In this document: one piece after another, positions 1 to 6,508 of the stretch | Numbering within the stretch: the stretch's first letter is position 1 | How the letters are laid out: the number at the start of each line of letters is the position of its first letter | DNA from: an uncultured Bacilli bacterium | GTDB taxonomy: Bacteria; Bacillota_I; Bacilli_A; RF39; UBA660 | Direction of reading: 5' to 3' | Assembly (NCBI GenBank): GCA_947628445.1 | Contig: CANQZX010000029.1 | Location: 1 to 12,954 of the forward strand | Length of the DNA: 12,954 bases | Notes under the pieces: generated by a model | The model's input: the letters and a program-made list of their open reading frames with translations, nothing else | Told to the model about the DNA's origin: nothing | Databases searched by the model: none | Program-made: the position numbers and the translations under genes

Positions 1-34
1 CATCAATTTAATCAACCACCTTTGCTTTATTATA
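1..34 (-). promoter_or_regulatory. Promoter -10 and ribosome binding site of a gene leaving the window
   Basis: On the minus strand there is a TATAAT box (29-34), then an AAAGGTGG Shine-Dalgarno-like site (16-23). After it come a TTG codon at 6-4 (9 nt spacing) and an ATG at 3-1 (12 nt). The gene would run off the left edge, so its identity cannot be seen. The -35 region (52-57, TTTTTC) is poor. This marks the downstream limit of the recombinase gene, whose reading frame ends at 68. Confidence 0.4.
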
Positions 35-67
35 TCAAATTGATTGATTGCGAAAAATTTTCACTCC

Positions 68-1231
68 TTAGAGCTGAGCAATTACTTCTATGCTATCTCC
101 TAAAGTTGATGCTATAATAGGTAAAGGAATTTCATTATTTAACATATTTGTTGCAAGGCTATGTCTTAAATTATGAATTCCTTTTTTATTTTCTTTAGTT
201 AATTCAAAATCTATTTTTTCAAAATATTTATTAAAGTAACTAAAACTATTCAATTTTTCATACGGATATTTATGAATTACAAATAAATAAGGATTATTAC
301 ATTTTGGTCTTGCCTCTTTTATATATTTTATAATAGACCAACCAATTTCTTTGGTAAGTGGTAAAATATTTGTATTGTTGTTTTTTCTTTGAATAATTGT
401 TATTTTGTTTTCTTTCCAATTAATATCTTTTAATTTTATATTTAAAATATCGCTTATTCTTAAACCTAATCTCGCAGCTATAAGAATAATAGCATAGTTT
501 CTTTTTTCTATTTTTCTTTCTTGACTTATAGATTGTAATAATTTTTCTATATCTGTTTCTTTCAAATACGTTGGAATTCTCTTTCTTCGTATTTGTTTTG
601 TTTTAGGAACTAAATTACTATAATCATCCATTATTATGTCTTCAATAAATAAATAATTTAAAAAATCTTTTAAAACATAGAAATAACGTCTTTTAGATAT
701 ATTTCCTTTATCAATTGTTTCATTAATAAAAATTACAATATTATTTTTAGTTATATCTTTTAAATTATAAATACCTTTCTTTGAAAAATATGATAATAAA
801 CGAGTTAAATAATCTTTTTTAACTTTAATGCTACTTTCTGAATTATTTCTTACATCTTTACAATAAATTAAATAATTTTCTAAAATAGGATTCCATTCTA
901 TAGGATAATTACAAAATAAAGATTTTGGTAATGCTTTTTTTAGCATAAGTTCTTTATAAGAGTCAAAATCATCTAATATCTTTTTAGAACGCATAAGTTG
1001 TTGATACCAAGATTTAGTTTTTTTATTATAAGTTGTTATATCAAATTTATAGTATTCTAATAAAAATTGAGAGTATTCTTCTTCTTGATATTCAAAATTT
1101 TCTTTTTGTTTCCAAAGCATAAATCGATTCCAAATTTTAAAATAACCATCCATGGTTGGAATGGAAAAACCTATTTCTATAGCCTCCTTTCTAATTTTTT
1201 CAATATGAGTTTTGAAATCCACGGAACTCAC
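68..1231 (-). CDS. Tyrosine recombinase / phage-type integrase, truncated before the catalytic Tyr
   Basis: A 387-residue site-specific recombinase that would cut and rejoin DNA at paired sites. Residues about 1-110 are a helical arm without a clear family signature, 112-205 a SAM-like core-binding domain, and 220-387 the catalytic domain. Visible active-site residues are Arg258 (GLRISD), a candidate beta-hairpin Lys283, and His353/Arg356 (HNLRH). The motif usually read LGH(S) is LGDS (Asp379). The frame ends IEVIAQL-stop, about where the nucleophilic Tyr should follow. The protein is therefore probably inactive, or its last few codons were lost by frameshift or rearrangement. The start is GTG at 1231, with AAGGAAGGA nine bases upstream. 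Arg codons are AGA, CGT or CGA, without the CGG favoured by the resident genes nearby, consistent with a mobile origin. Family assignment is firm; activity and target are unknown. Confidence 0.85.
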   Translation of the reverse strand: MSSVDFKTHIEKIRKEAIEIGFSIPTMDGYFKIWNRFMLWKQKENFEYQEEEYSQFLLEYYKFDITTYNKKTKSWYQQLMRSKKILDDFDSYKELMLKKALPKSLFCNYPIEWNPILENYLIYCKDVRNNSESSIKVKKDYLTRLLSYFSKKGIYNLKDITKNNIVIFINETIDKGNISKRRYFYVLKDFLNYLFIEDIIMDDYSNLVPKTKQIRRKRIPTYLKETDIEKLLQSISQERKIEKRNYAIILIAARLGLRISDILNIKLKDINWKENKITIIQRKNNNTNILPLTKEIGWSIIKYIKEARPKCNNPYLFVIHKYPYEKLNSFSYFNKYFEKIDFELTKENKKGIHNLRHSLATNMLNNEIPLPIIASTLGDSIEVIAQL

Positions 1232-1273
1232 AAAACCAACTCCTTCCTTATCGACACTTTGCCGATAGAAATT

Positions 1274-1279
1274 ATTATA
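1274..1279 (-). promoter_or_regulatory. Candidate -10 box of the recombinase gene
   Basis: TATAAT on the minus strand, about 43 bp upstream of the GTG start. The -35 position is only T-rich (TTTTTT around 1297-1302). A TTATCTCGGA repeat (1284-1293) lies inside the spacer, so a protein bound to that repeat would cover this promoter. The box is seen directly; its use is inferred. Confidence 0.4.
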
Positions 1280-1282
1280 AGT

Positions 1283-1396
1283 ATTATCTCGGAATAAAAA
1301 AAGAAGAAACCTTTATTTATTTAGGTTTCTCTTCATTTCCGAGATAACGTTAATCCCAAGATAATCGGAATTATCTCGGATCCGAGATAATTCCGA
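1283..1396. repeat. Cluster of TTATCTCGGA inverted repeats with a 32-bp perfect palindrome
   Basis: Four copies of the core TTATCTCGGA lie within about 115 bp: forward at 1284-1293, reverse at 1338-1347, forward at 1371-1380 and reverse at 1381-1390. The last two abut and extend to a perfect 32-bp palindrome (1365-1396) centred on GGATCC. The first pair brackets a hairpin. No other copy was found in the window. Paired inverted arms next to a tyrosine recombinase are what recombination core or arm sites look like, but they could also be a dimer-bound operator or the end of a mobile element. Confidence 0.7.
1294..1330 (-). terminator. Minus-strand intrinsic terminator upstream of the recombinase gene
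   Basis: AGAAACC (1305-1311) pairs with GGTTTCT (1324-1330) around an A/T-only 12-nt loop. Read on the minus strand, the hairpin is followed by TTCTTTTTTT. It would stop transcription coming from the IS side before the recombinase promoter. Confidence 0.6.
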
Positions 1397-1443
1397 CTTT
1401 CCTTTGATACGGACAGTTTTTAAAAAGATAAGTAAATAAAAGA

Positions 1444-1497
1444 AAAAATAGACTAAAAAGTTCGACCAATGGTGAACTAATTTGGTCTATTTTTAAT
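1444..1497. terminator. Bidirectional terminator inside the IS left end
   Basis: AAAAATAGAC (1444-1453) pairs with GTCTATTTTT (1485-1494), with a nested GTTC/GAAC pair in the loop. The stem has A-runs on one side and T-runs on the other, so it can work on either strand. It would insulate the IS from transcription entering at its left end. Confidence 0.55.
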
Positions 1498-1504
1498 ATA
1501 GAAA

Positions 1505-1569
1505 GAAAAAAAGACATATAAAAAAATCCAAAATATAAGAAAGTAGAAAAAGTAGAAAAGCTATATGTC
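1505..1569 (-). terminator. Likely transposase terminator
   Basis: TATATGTC (1562-1569) and GACATATA (1513-1520) form an 8-bp stem. On the minus strand it overlaps the transposase stop codon and is followed by a run of T. The 41-nt loop is long for an intrinsic terminator, hence the modest confidence. Confidence 0.4.
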
Positions 1570-2718
1570 ATAAAGAGTAAAAGAGTAAGGAATGCGAATG
1601 TAAATGGAAGAATAAAAAGCACGTTTAAGCAAAGTTAAACCAACATTAAAGAGAGACATAACACGAACTTTGCCTTTGATTTTATAAGTTTTATGAGTTT
1701 CAATTTTAATGTTCTTATAACATTTAGTATTTTTAGAAAAATCGGTACCGACAATAGTACAAAAAAGAACGGCAAAACAAACTAAAGAATACATAGAAGA
1801 AAAAGATTTTAAAGAAGAATTATTAATCGTTTCGATGTAAAAACCATTAGATTTTTGGTTTTTAAACAAAAATTCAATGGTGCCAAAGCGATAAGAATAA
1901 TCTTTAATAGTAAAGCGATAGTTACCATTAGTAGATAAAATCCAAGGATCGTCAGTACCATTTCTTTTAGATAAAACAATAGAACATTTAAATTTAGAAT
2001 CGGATAATAAAATATCTTTATGCATAACAGAATGACATTCGTAATTAGGGAGAGAATCTAAAAATTTCCAAATATTATGTTTTTCTTTTTTATCGTAAAT
2101 AAAAACTTTGATATTTTTTTTAAGCCGAAAGACAAAGGTATGGCCAGCATCATGAATAGTTTTCATGATATTTGTAGAATTAAACCAGCGATCAGCAAGA
2201 AAAATAATATCAAAATCAGATAAAAGAGCCAGACAATAATTAATACCTTCAAGAATGATAGATTCAGAAGAAGATTCAGAAGAAAAATGACCATCAAAAC
2301 AGCGAAACCAAAGAGGAATACCTTGTTTGCCAATGCGTAAAGAAAACATTAAAACAGTATAATTGTTATGAGAGAACATATGATCAATAATAACATGAAC
2401 TCTTTTATCAGAATGTTTCTTTTTATAATTAGAAATAACAAAAGAAATAACAGAATGATAGAAAAGGTAAGGGTCAAATAATTTGTTATTAAAAAATCTT
2501 CTAATACGCTTAACAACAGAATCAAACTGGATTAAAGAAAAATGATCTTTAAGATGTTTGGCAATGTCAGAAGAAACAGAAGATTCAGCATTAATCATAC
2601 CAAAGATAATATAAGGAATAATATTTAATTGAGTTTTACGTAAGTGAGGACAAGAAGAAGATAAAAAATTACTAATATTGCTTGCAAAATCAAGTTGAGT
2701 ATTATATACTAAATCCAT
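1561..2718 (-). CDS. IS4-like DDE transposase (385 aa)
   Basis: Catalyses cut-and-paste movement of the surrounding IS. Counting from the chosen ATG at 2718, the acidic triad is Asp112 (HVIIDHMFS), Asp176 (FLADRWFNS) and Glu282 in YSYRFGTIEFLFKNQK, which resembles the Y-R-E-K signature of IS4-type enzymes. An upstream ATG at 2778 extends the frame by 20 residues. I prefer 2718 because the -10 box of the only good promoter (2750-2778) lies downstream of that ATG, so the native transcript cannot include it. A weak AAAAAGAG ribosome site lies within a hairpin arm just upstream. The frame is intact and stops at TAG (1561-1563). Codon use differs from the resident genes. Family is firm; subgroup is not assigned. 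Confidence 0.85.
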   Translation of the reverse strand: MDLVYNTQLDFASNISNFLSSSCPHLRKTQLNIIPYIIFGMINAESSVSSDIAKHLKDHFSLIQFDSVVKRIRRFFNNKLFDPYLFYHSVISFVISNYKKKHSDKRVHVIIDHMFSHNNYTVLMFSLRIGKQGIPLWFRCFDGHFSSESSSESIILEGINYCLALLSDFDIIFLADRWFNSTNIMKTIHDAGHTFVFRLKKNIKVFIYDKKEKHNIWKFLDSLPNYECHSVMHKDILLSDSKFKCSIVLSKRNGTDDPWILSTNGNYRFTIKDYSYRFGTIEFLFKNQKSNGFYIETINNSSLKSFSSMYSLVCFAVLFCTIVGTDFSKNTKCYKNIKIETHKTYKIKGKVRVMSLFNVGLTLLKRAFYSSIYIRIPYSFTLYDI

Positions 2719-2773
2719 AAAACAACTCTTTTTTAGTATAGTCAAATAAATAATAACAAAAAAGAGTTGTTTT
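2719..2773 (-). promoter_or_regulatory. 16-bp hairpin masking the transposase ribosome site on read-through transcripts
   Basis: A perfect 16-bp inverted repeat: AAAACAACTCTTTTTT (2719-2734) against 2758-2773, with a 23-nt loop. The inner arm abuts the ATG at 2718 and contains the AAAAAGAG ribosome site. The IS promoter's -10 ends at 2750, so its transcript should start near 2743, inside the loop, and lack the outer arm. Only transcripts entering from outside can fold the hairpin. This is the arrangement known from IS10 and IS50 for silencing impinging transcription. Confidence 0.75.
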
Positions 2774-2778
2774 ATCAA
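2750..2778 (-). promoter_or_regulatory. Transposase promoter
   Basis: On the minus strand TTGATA (2773-2778) and TATTAT (2750-2755) are separated by exactly 17 bp. The outer hairpin arm makes up most of the spacer and overlaps the -35 box by one base. Confidence 0.65.
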
Positions 2779-2844
2779 ATATAAGAAAAAATGGATGTAT
2801 CATAGTAATACATCTATTTTTATTAAAATAAAAAACTGTCCGTA

Positions 2845-2869
2845 GATAAGCCGTCTTTCTTGGAATTAA
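2845..2869 (+). pseudogene. 3' remnant of a third RPVFYL-family surface-protein gene
   Basis: Directly right of the IS, CGTCTTTCTTGGAATTAA (2852-2869) reads RLSWN-stop. This matches the last codons of the gene ending at 10340 (RLSWN-stop) and nearly those of the gene ending at 12777 (RLKWN-stop). The preceding GATAAG resembles the GATAAC of the conserved DNP codons, with about 5 bp missing. The rest of the gene is absent; left of the IS lies unrelated sequence. I infer an IS insertion or rearrangement that removed nearly all of a paralog. Confidence 0.65.
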
Positions 2870-2877
2870 AAAATACC

Positions 2878-2908
2878 AAAAAGGTTACAGCTAGTTGTAA
2901 TCTTTTTT
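2878..2908 (+). terminator. Intrinsic terminator following the gene remnant
   Basis: A-run plus GGTTACA pairs with TGTAATC plus TTTTTT: a 12-bp stem with one G-T pair and a 6-nt loop. It sits just after the RLSWN-stop remnant, in the same place as the terminators after the two intact paralogs. Confidence 0.75.
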
Positions 2909-2922
2909 CCTGCAATAATAAT

Positions 2923-2951
2923 TTGCTTATGAAAATATAATGTAGTATAAT
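2923..2951 (+). promoter_or_regulatory. Promoter of the three-gene membrane/GGDEF operon
   Basis: TTGCTT (2923-2928), a 17-bp spacer and a perfect TATAAT (2946-2951), about 25 bp ahead of the first start codon. It is the only promoter seen for the genes ending at 6308. Confidence 0.75.
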
Positions 2952-2976
2952 TAGGATACCGATAGAGGTGAAATAC

Positions 2977-3465
2977 ATGGAAAAATTAAAAAGGTTTTGG
3001 CAAAAAAATAAGATACTAGTGGTTTTGGTAAGCATTTTAATTGCTTGCTTTATTGCAATTTGTATTGTTGTGGCAACTTACTTTTTTGGGGGTAGCTCAA
3101 GCGTCTATGGCGATCGGTTAAAAGATATTGATAAACATCCGATTACAACTGATGCCCAAAAAGATTTTGTGGCTGCTTTAGAAGATGAAGATGTTGTGGA
3201 AGATGTTAAGCTAAACATTAAAGGTCGGATAGTCTATATTCGGATTCAATATGCTCCGGATACAGCTTTAGATGTGGCCGAAAGTAAAGCCATGGCTTCC
3301 GTGGAAAGTTTTTCTAAAAATATATTAGAATATTATGATTTAAATTATACTTTAGTTAGTGAAAAAACGGAAAATAGTGATGGTTTTACTATTATGGGAG
3401 CGAAAAATGTTAATTCCGATAAAATTGTTTGGAACCAAAATACGCCGGTAGAAAGTGAAGAATAA
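2977..3465 (+). CDS. Single-pass membrane protein of unknown function (162 aa)
   Basis: I do not recognise this family. A short basic N-terminus is followed by one hydrophobic segment (about residues 10-35), then an extracytoplasmic domain of about 125 residues. That domain alternates predicted helix and strand (for example IKGRIVYIRIQYAPDTA) and has no Cys. It ends in an acidic tail. The start chosen is ATG 2977, seven bases after AGAGGTG; the in-frame GTG at 2968 lies within that ribosome site and is unlikely. The stop is four bases before the next ATG, so the gene is probably translationally coupled to the sensor-like protein downstream. It could be a small partner of that protein, but nothing beyond position supports this. 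Confidence 0.8.
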   Translation: MEKLKRFWQKNKILVVLVSILIACFIAICIVVATYFFGGSSSVYGDRLKDIDKHPITTDAQKDFVAALEDEDVVEDVKLNIKGRIVYIRIQYAPDTALDVAESKAMASVESFSKNILEYYDLNYTLVSEKTENSDGFTIMGAKNVNSDKIVWNQNTPVESEE

Positions 3466-3469
3466 TTAA

Positions 3470-5473
3470 ATGAAAAAGAAGAAAAAAATTTGGATAATTG
3501 GGCTCATTGTTTTATTTTTAGGAGCTATCGGGGGTATTACTTTTTATTTTTTAAATGATAAAAATAAATTAACGGTGCAAGAAAGAGCTTGGCTCGATGA
3601 TAATATTAGTACGATACAAAATATTAATATTGTTAATAATGCTAATGTTTTTGGGAAAAATGGGACCGGACTTTTTTATGATTTTTTAAATGATTTTTCT
3701 CTGGAATATGGCATGCAAATAAATCCGATTACTTATAATAGTGATGCTTTACCAAGTGGTATTACTTTTGGTTATAAAAACTCTTTAGCGGATAAGGATA
3801 CGATTTTTTATACCGATCATTATGTTTTATTAAGTAAAAAAAGTGAACTAATTAAAGATATTAATGATATTAAAGGAAAAACTATTGGGGTAAATCAAAA
3901 TAATAGTAGTTATATTGGAACTTATTTAGGTAATGTGGCTACCTTAATGCCTTATGAAAGTGATGAGGCTTTATATACGGCCCTAGGTACGGATCTTGAA
4001 TATATTGTAATGCCTTTAATGCTTAATTTAGATCAAATACTTTCTAATAACTATAATATTTTATATCATTTTAGTGATATTAAAAGTTATTATGTTATGC
4101 AAGATGGTAGTGATACCTTAAGTAGTGTTTTAAAAAAATATTATGCTCGGTGGAGCGAAAATGTTAAAAAATATTTTAATACTCATGAATTAGAGGTATT
4201 TACCGATAGTTTAAAAATTAGTGATTCCGATTTAACGAAATTACAAAGTGTTAGTTATAAATTTGGCTTTCTAAATAATAGTCCGTATGAAGTTATTATG
4301 GGTGGTAAATATGGCGGTATTATTGCGGTTTATTTAAAACAATTTAGTGATTTTGCCAATGTCGAATTTAATTTTGTCAAATATGCCAATATGAATAAGT
4401 TTAATACGGGCATCAAGAATAAAAAAATAGATATGTATTTTAATTATTATAATTTAAATAATGATTATTTGAAAACTACGGGACCAATTATTAGTTATGT
4501 TATTGCCGGTCTTAAAGATAATACTGAGGTTATTAATTCCCTTAATTCTTTAGTAGGTAAAACCGTATATGTGGAAAATAATAGCAAATTACAAAGTTAT
4601 TTAAAAACCATTAATGGAATAAAAGTGGTGCCGTTTGAAAAATTAAAAGAGTTACGGAAAATAAAAGACGATGATAGTTTTATCATGTTGGATAAGAATA
4701 TTTATGAGTATAATGCTTCAAAGTTATTAGCCAAATATTCTGTGCGGTATGAAAGTAAATTAAATGATTATTATGAGTTTAAAGTAAATGATAATGAACT
4801 ATTAAGTAATTTATTTAATAAATTTTTAATGACTAGAGATTTACAACAAATGGAGATCTTAGGTTTAGAAAATCATTATGATACCGTTAAATCCGGTTCG
4901 ATTATGAGCAATATTGCTAAATATATTATTTATCTTTTAGTTATTGCGTTAGTCATTATTTTATTCATCATTCGCAAAAGTCGGAAAATAACAATTGCTA
5001 AAAGAATTAAAAAAGATGATAAAATGCGGTATATTGATCAATTGACGACTTTGAAAAATCGGAATTTCTTAAATGAAAATATTAGTATTTGGAATAATAA
5101 TACGATTTATCCTCAAGCAATTATTGTGCTCGATTTAAATCGGTTACAAGAAATAAATGATATTCATGGTTATGAAGAAGGGGATAAACAAATTCAAGCG
5201 GCAGCTAATGCTTTAATTAAAACTCAACTAGATAATAGTGAAATAATTCGGACCGATGGTAATGAGTTTGTGATTTATGTGGTGGGTTATACCCAAAAAC
5301 AAGTAACTAATTATATTCATAAATTAAATAAAGAAATTAATAAATTGCCTTATGATTTTGGGGCTAAGTGTGGATATAGTATGATTATGGATAATATTAA
5401 AACCGTGGAAGATGCGATGAATGAAGCGGTAGAAGATATGAAAAGACAAAAGGCTAGTGAAAATGAAAAGTAA
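3470..5473 (+). CDS. Membrane sensor: solute-binding-protein domains, TM and degenerate GGDEF domain
   Basis: A 667-residue protein. A first hydrophobic segment (about 7-28) anchors it. Residues about 45-470 look like two periplasmic-binding-protein (SBP_bac_3-like) modules outside the cell (LIKDINDIKGKTIGVNQNN in the first, INSLNSLVGKTVYVENN in the second). A second membrane helix (about 482-504) leads to a C-terminal GGDEF-type domain (about 515-665). The domain keeps the DxLT(T)LKNR start and the metal-binding Asp555 region (LDLNRLQEINDIHGYEEGD), but the signature is DGNEF (596-600) and no RxxD inhibitory site precedes it. GGDEF enzymes make cyclic di-GMP; this variant may be weak, altered in product, or only a nucleotide sensor. 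The weak ribosome site and 4-nt gap suggest coupling to the upstream gene. Ligand unknown. Confidence 0.8.
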   Translation: MKKKKKIWIIGLIVLFLGAIGGITFYFLNDKNKLTVQERAWLDDNISTIQNINIVNNANVFGKNGTGLFYDFLNDFSLEYGMQINPITYNSDALPSGITFGYKNSLADKDTIFYTDHYVLLSKKSELIKDINDIKGKTIGVNQNNSSYIGTYLGNVATLMPYESDEALYTALGTDLEYIVMPLMLNLDQILSNNYNILYHFSDIKSYYVMQDGSDTLSSVLKKYYARWSENVKKYFNTHELEVFTDSLKISDSDLTKLQSVSYKFGFLNNSPYEVIMGGKYGGIIAVYLKQFSDFANVEFNFVKYANMNKFNTGIKNKKIDMYFNYYNLNNDYLKTTGPIISYVIAGLKDNTEVINSLNSLVGKTVYVENNSKLQSYLKTINGIKVVPFEKLKELRKIKDDDSFIMLDKNIYEYNASKLLAKYSVRYESKLNDYYEFKVNDNELLSNLFNKFLMTRDLQQMEILGLENHYDTVKSGSIMSNIAKYIIYLLVIALVIILFIIRKSRKITIAKRIKKDDKMRYIDQLTTLKNRNFLNENISIWNNNTIYPQAIIVLDLNRLQEINDIHGYEEGDKQIQAAANALIKTQLDNSEIIRTDGNEFVIYVVGYTQKQVTNYIHKLNKEINKLPYDFGAKCGYSMIMDNIKTVEDAMNEAVEDMKRQKASENEK

Positions 5474-6308
5474 GTTAAAAGAATTTTGGCAAAACTTTAA
5501 AGTGGTCATTAGTAAACCTGAAATGGCAATTTTACCTGGACAACTGGCGTTTTTCTTTGTTCTAGCCATTGTGCCGACAATTACTTTAATAAGTTATGGG
5601 GCGGCGTTTTTAAACTTATCGACGGATGCGATTGGCAAGTTTTTAACGGAGGCCTTCTCCAAAGACATTGCTGATTTATTGCTTGGGGTTTCTACCTCTC
5701 AAACTAGTGGGATTGCTTTAACCATTTCTTTGGTAATTGGGTATTTTATTGCTTCCAATGGGGCGGCTTCCATTATTGTTACCTCTAATACCATCTATGG
5801 GGTAAAAGATACGGGATTTTTCCGCCGCCGGATAAAAGCCATTGTTATGACCTTTATTCTTATTGTCTTATTTGTCTTTTTATTAATTGTGCCTGTCTTT
5901 GGGACCAAAATTATTGAACTGGTAAAATATGCTAATATTAGTCCTAATTTAACGACGGATATTACTTATGTTATTAAGTTTTTACAAGGTCCGCTTACGT
6001 GGCTCATTATTTACTGCTTAATTAAAATTGTCTATGTTTTGGCACCTAATAAAATTGTTAAAAGTAAAAGTGTCGGTTATGGGGCAATATTTACAAGTAT
6101 TGGTTTTATCTTAGCCACTTACTTATATTCCTTCTATGTGACTAAAATTGCCAATTATTCGGCCTTTTATGGGGGACTTGCTAATATTATTGTCTTAATG
6201 TTATGGTTTTATGTCCTCGCTTATATCTTTACGATTGGCATTGCCCTTAATTATCGGAAAGAAGAGGTAGAATTAGAAAAAACTGCCACTTTAAAAGTTA
6301 AAAAATAG
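5463..6308 (+). CDS. YihY/BrkB family integral membrane protein
   Basis: About 281 residues, highly hydrophobic with roughly six membrane helices. It carries the family's N-terminal pattern (LPGQLAFFFVLAIVPTITL, about residues 24-42) and the conserved glycine/asparagine-rich second helix (YFIASNGAASIIVTSNTIYG). This family was once mislabelled RNase BN; its real function is unsettled (envelope or transport). The start is ATG 5463, overlapping the previous gene by 11 bp. The GTG six bases upstream is in frame but less likely. A Lys/Glu-rich cytosolic tail ends at TAG. The overlap places it in the operon of the GGDEF sensor, so the sensor and this protein are probably made together. A hairpin terminator follows directly. 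Confidence 0.88.
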   Translation: MKSKLKEFWQNFKVVISKPEMAILPGQLAFFFVLAIVPTITLISYGAAFLNLSTDAIGKFLTEAFSKDIADLLLGVSTSQTSGIALTISLVIGYFIASNGAASIIVTSNTIYGVKDTGFFRRRIKAIVMTFILIVLFVFLLIVPVFGTKIIELVKYANISPNLTTDITYVIKFLQGPLTWLIIYCLIKIVYVLAPNKIVKSKSVGYGAIFTSIGFILATYLYSFYVTKIANYSAFYGGLANIIVLMLWFYVLAYIFTIGIALNYRKEEVELEKTATLKVKK

Positions 6309-6317
6309 GATATATTA

Positions 6318-6357
6318 AAATATGTACTCCAGGTATTACTTAGGTACATATTTTTTT
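6318..6357 (+). terminator. Operon terminator after the YihY-family gene
   Basis: AAATATGTAC (6318-6327) pairs perfectly with GTACATATTT (6344-6353), 16-nt loop, with the T-run extending to 6357. Confidence 0.85.
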
Positions 6358-6365
6358 CTTCGATA

Positions 6366-6393
6366 TTGTCAAGTATTCTTTACTTTATATATT
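6366..6393 (+). promoter_or_regulatory. Weak candidate promoter upstream of a small terminator
   Basis: TTGTCA (6366-6371), 16 bp, TATATT (6388-6393). A transcript would begin near 6400 and meet the terminator at 6416-6439, giving an RNA of only about 40 nt. It contains no convincing start codon. It may be vestigial, a leader RNA, or chance. Confidence 0.3.
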
Positions 6394-6415
6394 GAGGAGT
6401 AATATCTCGAAAAAT

Positions 6416-6439
6416 TTCCCTGTTTTCAGGGGATTTTTT
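6416..6439 (+). terminator. Small intrinsic terminator or attenuator before the 181-aa gene
   Basis: TTCCCTG (6416-6422) pairs with CAGGGGA (6427-6433, one T-G pair) around TTTT, followed by six T. It lies upstream of the main promoter at 6451, so it would stop read-through rather than attenuate that promoter's own transcript. Confidence 0.65.
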
Positions 6440-6450
6440 GATTGACCAAT

Positions 6451-6479
6451 TTGACAAAGAAATCGATGTTTGCTATAAT
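6451..6479 (+). promoter_or_regulatory. Consensus sigma-A promoter
   Basis: Perfect TTGACA (6451-6456), 17-bp spacer, perfect TATAAT (6474-6479), and a TG extended -10 (TGCTATAAT). With the strong AAAGGAG ribosome site it predicts high constitutive expression of the following gene. Confidence 0.9.
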
Positions 6480-6508
6480 GATATCTTCGCTTGAAAGGAG
6501 CGATATTA

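Larger units (their letters stand above)
1408..2844 (-). mobile_element. Insertion sequence with 14-bp terminal inverted repeats and one DDE transposase
   Basis: A 1437-bp element. The ends are TACGGACAGTTTTT (1408-1421) and its exact complement AAAAACTGTCCGTA (2831-2844). Between them is a single transposase gene on the minus strand, a promoter and start-site hairpin near the right end, and two terminator-like structures near the left end. Size and enzyme type fit the IS4-like DDE superfamily; I cannot name the group. No clear target-site duplication is seen (left flank ...CTTTGA, right flank GATAAG...), so one flank has probably been deleted or rearranged since insertion. Confidence 0.8.

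Noticed and set aside
1067..1297. Plus-strand open frame opposite the recombinase start
   Set aside because: Shadow of the recombinase coding strand; no ribosome site and a low-complexity hydrophobic translation.
1371..1622. Minus-strand open frame across the IS left end
   Set aside because: It crosses the IS boundary and terminator hairpins, overlaps the transposase 3' end and has Phe/Leu-rich content typical of AT-rich noncoding DNA.
1401..2850. Target-site duplication around the IS
   Set aside because: Only a 2-bp GA matches directly outside the terminal repeats, which is not above chance; recorded as absent.
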